From Mesorhizobium huakuii (GTDB lineage Bacteria; Pseudomonadota; Alphaproteobacteria; Rhizobiales; Rhizobiaceae), in contig NZ_BSNY01000034.1 in the NCBI RefSeq assembly GCF_030160235.1, forward strand, positions 214,748 to 278,747: DNA of 64,000 nt, read 5' to 3'. The notes under the pieces were generated by a model. The model was not told where the DNA came from. It did not search any database and saw only the letters and a program-made list of their open reading frames with translations. The translations under genes were made by a program, and so were the position numbers. This document shows, one piece after another, positions 60,110 to 64,000 of the stretch. Numbering within the stretch: position 1 is the first letter of the stretch; every line of letters starts with the position of its first letter.

Positions 60110-60134
60110 CTACCCAGCCGTAGTGGAATGGCTA
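60110..60134 (+). repeat. 25-bp inverted repeat, left copy
   Basis: The sequence beginning CTACCCAGCCGTAG and ending GGAATGGCTA is found again, inverted, at 63855-63879 with one mismatch (T to G at the 15th base). The two copies enclose 3.7 kb containing the transposase, DUF3800, two small genes and the DNA methyltransferase. Confidence 0.8.
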
Positions 60135-60413
60135 CATGACCATGTAACGGCCCCCTCCACAAGGCGACCTGTTCGCGCTATGACTTAGCTCCTACTCGGG
60201 GAATAGGGAGCTAAACGCGAGCTGTCGACGCGATACTATTAATTGCCGTAGTACCGGCAGGCATGGGATTTGTCGTTTGCTTTTTTCTGCAACAGAGATT
60301 CCGGATCAGACCGATTATGCTCATGCGCATATTCGCTCTAGTCATGGCTATGATGGGTTACTTGGATATTCGGTTAGCGGAGGCTGTCGGCGGGAAAAGT
60401 AATCCTTTGCCCG

Positions 60414-60662
60414 CTACTTCGATCCAACCTCAAGCCACCGGATGAAGGCGGCATCCTTCCCGGTCACGTCCCGCACCGCGACCTTGGAATTGATGTTGAA
60501 AAGGACGTAAACGGCATTGAAATGGGCGTGCTTGAAAATGGCATGGCCTATCTCACTTAACGCGGCCTTGCCGCCATATGCGGCGCCGCCCCACCACAAG
60601 GCGATTATCTGGTTGACAAACCCAACCTGATTACGTAGGGTAAGGGCATAGGAGATTTCCAT
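60414..60662 (-). CDS. Possible small protein divergent from the transposase
   Basis: An 82-codon frame whose ATG (60662) overlaps the transposase start codon on the other strand. The product begins MEISYALTLRNQVGFVNQ, contains IIALWWGGAAYGGKAALSEI and ends DVTGKDAAFIRWLEVGSK. Its GFVNQIIALWW segment is encoded by one copy of the 33-bp repeat; the other copy encodes GFVKDIIALWW in the same frame, which is mild evidence for coding descent. No ribosome-binding site was identified and I know no family for it. Confidence 0.25.
   Translation of the reverse strand: MEISYALTLRNQVGFVNQIIALWWGGAAYGGKAALSEIGHAIFKHAHFNAVYVLFNINSKVAVRDVTGKDAAFIRWLEVGSK
60591..60623. repeat. 33-bp direct repeat, copy 2
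   Basis: Matches 59584-59616 at 29 of 33 positions. It contains TTGACA (60613-60618), which could be the -35 box of the transposase promoter. It ends 37 bp before the transposase ATG. Confidence 0.75.
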
Positions 60663-61614
60663 GTCCGTTCTGTCCCGCCCCGAATTCCATGACGAAGCCA
60701 AGGCTTTCGAGCATGTCGAATCCATACTGTGGCCGAACGGTCCTGTTTGCCCGAAGTGCGGTAGCATTGATCGCCACTACGCATTGAAGGGCGTCCGCAC
60801 CAAGCCTTCCAAAAAGAACCCCCACGGCGTCGAACGTCATGGCCTGTACAAGTGCAGCGCTTGCCGCTCGCAGTTTACCGTTCGCATGGGATCCATTTTC
60901 GAGGAAAGCCATTTGCCGCTGACCAAGTGGCTTCAGGCTATCCACCTTATGTGCGCTTCTAAGAAGGGCATTAGCGCCCACCAGATGCACCGCATACTCG
61001 AATGCACCTATGAGGCGGCTTGGTTCCTGTGCCACCGCATTCGCCTTGCAATGGCTTCTGGTGACTTCTCCCCGCTTGGTGGCAACGGCAAGACCGTGGA
61101 AGTTGACGAGACGTACATTGGCCGTCTTGCCGGCACCCCTGTGAAGCGTGGCGGCGGCGCTCACAAGAACTCTGTCGTTACGCTTGTCGAGCGTGGTGGC
61201 CGCGCCCGTTCCTTCCACGTCGATACCGCTCGCATCGGCACCGTGATGCCTATCGTCCGCGCCAACATCGCCAAGGAAAGCGCCTTGATGACGGATGAGG
61301 CTGGCATGTATCGCCGCGTGGGCCAGGAATTTGCCACGCACGATGTCGTCACGCATTCCAAGGACGAATACGTCCGCTACGAAGGCACAAAGACCATCCA
61401 CACCAACACCGTGGAAGGCTTCTATTCGATCTTCAAGCGCGGCATGAAAGGCGTCTATCAGCATTGCGGCGAGCATCACTTGCACCGCTATCTCGCAGAG
61501 TTCGATTTCCGCTACTCGAACCGCATCGCGCTTGGCGTTGATGACGGCACACGCGCTTTCATCGCCTTGAAGGGTGCCGCTGGTAAGCGCCTCACCTATC
61601 ATAGACCTGCTTGA
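60661..61614 (+). mobile_element. IS1595 family transposase
   Basis: A 317-residue DDE-type transposase. An N-terminal zinc ribbon has CPKCGSIDRHYALKG and CSACRSQFTVRMGSIFEESH with four cysteines (about 30-72). The catalytic core contains KTVEVDETYIGRLAGTPVKR (first Asp), ESALMTDEAGMYRRVG (second Asp) and HTNTVEGFYSIFKRGMKGVY (Glu with preceding Asn), the ISXO2-like arrangement of the family. The ATG at 60661 has AGGAGATTTCC upstream. I found no terminal inverted repeats or target duplication around it, so the element ends are unknown and it may be a solitary transposase gene. Confidence 0.9.
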
Positions 61615-61834
61615 CGAGAAGCGGACGCACTTCCGAAAGCCGGTTCAACTCGAATTGCCTTACTGGTGATACGCAAGGCAAAAGCGCGGGCGCAAAGGCA
61701 AAAGCGATTCATAAACAAAGGGTTAACGTAATATTGCGTAACCATATGATTTAACTTGCTTTTTCCTCGGCGAACCCCTATATTTTAGTCTGCGGTAATC
61801 GATCCGGTTGTAGTGGCCGGGGTAGGTTCTGCTT

Positions 61835-61861
61835 AGAGGCCAAGGTAACCCCTTGGCCTCT
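61835..61861. terminator. Hairpin downstream of the DUF3800 gene
   Basis: AGAGGCCAAGG (61835-61845) pairs perfectly with CCTTGGCCTCT (61851-61861) around a five-base loop, three bases after the minus-strand stop at 61864. It is a good candidate terminator for the DUF3800 gene, though no T-tract follows. Confidence 0.6.
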
Positions 61862-61863
61862 CG

Positions 61864-62589
61864 TCATCTTATGATACCGTATGGGTCTCGCAGGTTGCAT
61901 TCGCGGACCAACGTCCCGTCCAACTGCTCAAACGATTTATGGATTCCGTAGCGTTTGGTCTTTGGTGTTGGACGCTCCTTCCTCAGCAGACCGTAAGCCA
62001 GAAAATCGCATTGCTGAATAAAGTAGCTACGAGCTGAACTTTTGAATTGCGGATCCTCAATTATGCGGTCGAGCGTAATGTTTCTGGTGAGTGACCCAGT
62101 GTCGTCCCAAATGCCTCGGTTGCTGGGTATAGGGTTGAACACTCTCATCCGTCGGACCATTTTCGTATAATGCTCCTCCTTGCCTTCGTCGCAAATTAGA
62201 TGCGCGTAAGAGCCCCAAGCATGCATGGTCCGGTTTATCCGATTCAGAAGTCGTTCGAATGCCCAGTCTTGTCTATCGTCGTTCAGGCATACGTTGAAAA
62301 CGCGCACATCGAAGCTCAACAGCCATTCCGTGACTGCGAACGATGTATGAAAAATCTGTGCGCGCTTGTGGCGACTAATGGTATTTAAGGCGCCAAGCGA
62401 ACCCCGGCCTGAAAGGAATTGATTGGCGTGAAGCTCGTATGACGTGGAAATCCCATGTATGGTACGAAGATGCGTCCGCCATTGCTTAAGGCCAAGGAAT
62501 GTTTCGTTCCACCGACTTACAGGAACGGCCATCGCGGAAAAAATATGCGTCGGACGTTCACTTGAATCATCAATGTAAATGAAATGCAT
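61864..62589 (-). CDS. DUF3800 protein (RNase H-like fold suspected)
   Basis: A 241-residue protein. It starts MHFIYIDDSSERPTHIFSAM with the acidic DD typical of the DUF3800 first strand, then YELHANQFLSGRGSLG, KRAQIFHTSFAV, AHLICDEGKEEHYTK and a closing SYFIQQCDFLAYGLLR. These conserved acidic positions suggest a metal-dependent nuclease-like fold, but no biochemical role is established. DUF3800 genes are common in prophages and defence-type islands. The ATG at 62589 was chosen; a frame from 62625 would overlap the divergent small gene. Its start is only six bases from that of the next gene. Confidence 0.8.
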   Translation of the reverse strand: MHFIYIDDSSERPTHIFSAMAVPVSRWNETFLGLKQWRTHLRTIHGISTSYELHANQFLSGRGSLGALNTISRHKRAQIFHTSFAVTEWLLSFDVRVFNVCLNDDRQDWAFERLLNRINRTMHAWGSYAHLICDEGKEEHYTKMVRRMRVFNPIPSNRGIWDDTGSLTRNITLDRIIEDPQFKSSARSYFIQQCDFLAYGLLRKERPTPKTKRYGIHKSFEQLDGTLVRECNLRDPYGIIR

Positions 62590-62595
62590 CCTTAG

Positions 62596-62811
62596 ATGAC
62601 AAAAGCCAACCATCCAAAGAGTCAAGTAGACAAGTTTCGAGAGGCGGCGCGCGAACTGAAAACAGATCAGTCAGACGCCGCCTTTGAGGCCGTGGTGGAC
62701 AAGATCGCCCGCGCGCCCAAGCTGACTCACGAGCAGATAAAGGCACTCGCGCGACGGAAACGGGATCAAGACAAGCCTGGCGGGGGTCTGGACAAGTCGA
62801 AGCCTGATTGA
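62596..62811 (+). CDS. Small charged protein, mobile-region type
   Basis: A 71-residue soluble protein: MTKANHPKSQVDKFREAARE, then LKTDQSDAAFEAVVDKIARA, then a lysine-rich tail ALARRKRDQDKPGGGLDKSK. Short proteins with the DKFREAARELxTD pattern occur in prophage and island contexts of rhizobia; their function is unknown to me. It is divergent from DUF3800, with the two ATGs only six bases apart, so the two promoters would have to lie inside each other's coding sequence, or the true starts are further in. Confidence 0.6.
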   Translation: MTKANHPKSQVDKFREAARELKTDQSDAAFEAVVDKIARAPKLTHEQIKALARRKRDQDKPGGGLDKSKPD

Positions 62812-62864
62812 CTCTTTCTTCCTACGCCGTAATGTCCCTCCCAAGTATTGGGAGGGGATAGGGC

Positions 62865-63170
62865 ATGACAACAGAACGGCGACTTTCAGAAATTGTTGAG
62901 GATATTTTGGTGGATCGTCCTAATGGCGAGGCGCCAATAGCAGCACTCATACAGGAAATACCAAACCGCATAAATCTCACGGCAGACGATTACCTGGGGT
63001 CTCAAACTAGGCCAAACGAAGCAATTTGGGAACAGCGGGTGCGCAACATCACTTCCCACAAAGGTTCTAGTAGAAACTTCATCTACCGTGGCTATCTAGA
63101 GCAGATAGATGGCGGACTTCGGATTACAGCCGCCGGCAGGCTGCACCAGAAAGCTAGGCATGCGGTTTAG
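62865..63170 (+). CDS. Small winged-helix-like protein of unknown function
   Basis: A 101-residue protein. The region RPNEAIWEQRVRNITSHKGS and SRNFIYRGYLEQIDGGLRIT, AAGRL resembles the winged-helix domains that precede or accompany restriction-type enzymes: a basic helix with RVRN, then a GYLE turn and a GGLRIT wing. The N-terminal 40 residues form a helical domain. No enzyme domain is fused to it. It lies 54 bp after the small charged protein gene and converges with the DNA methyltransferase gene (3 bp between stops), an arrangement that suggests a functional pair, though this is inference. Confidence 0.6.
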   Translation: MTTERRLSEIVEDILVDRPNGEAPIAALIQEIPNRINLTADDYLGSQTRPNEAIWEQRVRNITSHKGSSRNFIYRGYLEQIDGGLRITAAGRLHQKARHAV

Positions 63171-63173
63171 AGG

Positions 63174-63767
63174 CTACCGAAATTTAGCCTTGTAGCCGGG
63201 CTGGAACCACCTCAATTCGGTCTTGGCGGGGCTACCTTTGTCCCAGACAAACCACGCGTAGGCCGTTGTGCCGGACCCGGCTTGGACCGCGCCCGCCGGA
63301 TAGAACGTGATCCGCTCGCTGAATACCCAAACGCGCGCTGGCGGACATTCGGCGAAGATCGTATTGGCTCGATTTGCCCCCTCCAGAAACGCCAGCCGAA
63401 GAAGCAGGGCGAACTTGTTGCGGGCCAATTTGACGCCAGACCGAACGAAACTTTCAGCGCTGTTGTAGGGCGGGTTGGTCACAATGTTGTCGGCTGGCGT
63501 CTTTGCGGTATTGAAGTCGATACCGGATGTGCCGAAGCCCCGGTCAAATAGGTCCGAACTGCGTACTGCATTGCCACGGCTCGCGAGAACTCGGGACATT
63601 GCGCCGTCGCCGCAAGCACATTCCCATATCTCTCCGGTGAAGATCTCATTTTCCATGAGCGCATGTGTCGCCCATGCTGGCGTCGGAAAATAATCAGGGC
63701 CGGCGAGATCGGCAAACCGCTTCATGGTGGGCTTGAAGCCACCGTTGAGGTTATAGGTAGCGTCCAT
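63174..63767 (-). CDS. Orphan DNA adenine N6-methyltransferase (phage-like)
   Basis: A 197-residue SAM-dependent enzyme. Motif I is EIWECACGDGAMSRVLASRG, an acidic motif II follows in RSSDLFDRG, and motif IV is DNIVTNPPYNSAESFV, the NPPY signature of N6-adenine methyltransferases. The C-terminal part (VWVFSERITFYPAGA, YAWFVWDKG) is typical of short phage methyltransferases that carry no target-recognition domain. No cognate endonuclease is nearby. The ATG at 63767 has GGAGGG eight bases upstream. Three GANTC sites and an inverted CCATATGATTC repeat lie at and upstream of its start. Confidence 0.78.
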   Translation of the reverse strand: MDATYNLNGGFKPTMKRFADLAGPDYFPTPAWATHALMENEIFTGEIWECACGDGAMSRVLASRGNAVRSSDLFDRGFGTSGIDFNTAKTPADNIVTNPPYNSAESFVRSGVKLARNKFALLLRLAFLEGANRANTIFAECPPARVWVFSERITFYPAGAVQAGSGTTAYAWFVWDKGSPAKTELRWFQPGYKAKFR

Positions 63768-63814
63768 ATGATTCGCCCTCCAGTAAGGGAAAAATCATTA
63801 ACAGAATCATATGG
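63764..63814 (-). promoter_or_regulatory. Inverted repeat and GANTC cluster at the DNA methyltransferase start
   Basis: CCATATGATTC (63764-63774) is matched in inverted form by GAATCATATGG (63804-63814), a perfect 11-bp pair; the first arm overlaps the start codon. Each arm contains a GANTC site (63770-63774, 63804-63808) and a third lies at 63845-63849. A partial copy, CCATATGATT, is at 61742-61751. This could be an operator. Confidence 0.5.
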
Positions 63815-63854
63815 TTAAATAAGAGTTAACGGGTGCGACGGATTGACTCAGGGC

Positions 63855-63879
63855 TAGCCATTCCCCTACGGCTGGGTAG
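63855..63879 (-). repeat. 25-bp inverted repeat, right copy
   Basis: Inverted match of 60110-60134 with 24 of 25 bases identical. It lies 88 bp upstream of the methyltransferase start and overlaps the 3' end of a 37-codon frame. Confidence 0.8.
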
Positions 63880-63979
63880 CGCCTGCGGGCCGAGCAAGAT
63901 CAAGTATGGCCTTCGCCATCTTAGCCGCGTCGTCCCGACCCTTGACCCGACTTAAACACCGCCTGTGAGAATATGTCAT
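63866..63979 (-). CDS. Possible very small protein (37 residues)
   Basis: An open frame of 37 codons beginning MTYSHRRCLSRVKGRDDAAK and ending MAKAILDLARPAGATQP. The middle is protein-like (a charged helix), but there is no convincing ribosome-binding site, and the last six codons are formed by the 25-bp repeat. Evidence is weak; it may be the end of a decayed gene. Confidence 0.2.
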   Translation of the reverse strand: MTYSHRRCLSRVKGRDDAAKMAKAILDLARPAGATQP

Positions 63980-64000
63980 TAAGTCAGCATGTTAGGCGCG

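Larger units (their letters stand above)
60096..60660. other. 565-bp region before the transposase, repeats but no strong gene
   Basis: It holds the left copy of the 25-bp inverted repeat (60110-60134), a small palindrome TACATGACCATGTA (60133-60146), a fragment of the 33-bp repeat (60157-60167) and its second copy (60591-60623). A plus frame at 60263-60445 encodes a hydrophobic 60-mer without ribosome-binding site. A minus frame at 60414-60662 is listed separately. Confidence 0.45.

Noticed and set aside
60263-60445. 60-codon hydrophobic frame on the plus strand
   Set aside because: No ribosome-binding site and no conserved pattern; hydrophobic stretches arise easily in AT-richer non-coding DNA.
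60240-61863. Classical insertion-sequence boundaries around the IS1595 transposase
   Set aside because: I compared both flanks by eye and found only short chance matches (six bases or fewer), so I did not draw element ends.

Overview
The window looks like a chromosomal segment of a Mesorhizobium-type alphaproteobacterium (order Hyphomicrobiales). It is GC-rich and densely packed. It carries the glnD - murJ - trpS - universal stress - NifU-like gene order I associate with rhizobia, a haloalkane dehalogenase close to the M. loti DmlA type, a chimeric malic enzyme, and short palindromic intergenic repeats of the kind scattered through Mesorhizobium genomes. The genus call rests on remembered gene content, not on a database search. 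I saw no rRNA, tRNA or CRISPR array.

Region by region. 1-6.6 kb: a run of minus-strand genes (phospholipid N-methyltransferase-like, DedA, and a LysR regulator cut by the window edge), then a two-component pair, an Rrf2 regulator with its thioredoxin-reductase-like partner, and a DeoR regulator. 6.8-7.1 kb is a gene-free block made of four hairpins. 7.1-12.1 kb holds two choline-kinase-like phosphotransferases, a dimethylglycine/sarcosine dehydrogenase-like flavoprotein with a folate-binding tail, and a methyltransferase; this may be a pathway for methylated amines. 12.1-22.5 kb: DUF805, an EamA permease, a cytosine-deaminase-like hydrolase, an ABC exporter, ilvD, an ArsR/SRPBCC/VOC operon and prfC. 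22.5-28 kb: TetR plus haloalkane dehalogenase, an amino-acid-oxidase-like flavoprotein, an amidase, a class II glutamine amidotransferase and a DUF6356 protein. 28-39.2 kb: Lrp, dut, HAD hydrolase, a secreted unknown, a PEP-mutase-like enzyme, an EI24 protein, EamA, a PfkB kinase, a ParS/MbcA-like protein, a diguanylate cyclase and malic enzyme. 39.4-57.7 kb is largely housekeeping: mutS, aldo/keto reductase, copper export (copA, DUF305), glnD, murJ, trpS, stress protein, Nfu, L,D-transpeptidase and cueR. Three glycan-type genes (GT25, an RmlC-like cupin, GT2) sit among them.

From about 58 kb the character changes. The DNA is visibly more AT-rich, genes are small and sparse, and there is an IS1595-family transposase, a DUF3800 protein, two small unknowns and an orphan adenine methyltransferase. 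A 25-bp near-perfect inverted repeat (60110-60134 and 63855-63879) brackets most of this. It is the best candidate for an accessory module here.

Regulatory links can be read directly. A textbook CueR operator precedes copA, and cueR itself lies 11 kb away with the expected ligand cysteines. A 20-bp perfect palindrome lies between the -35 and -10 of the TetR/dehalogenase operon. A 17-bp palindrome ends exactly at the rrf2 start codon. The last two promoters predict mRNAs with almost no leader.
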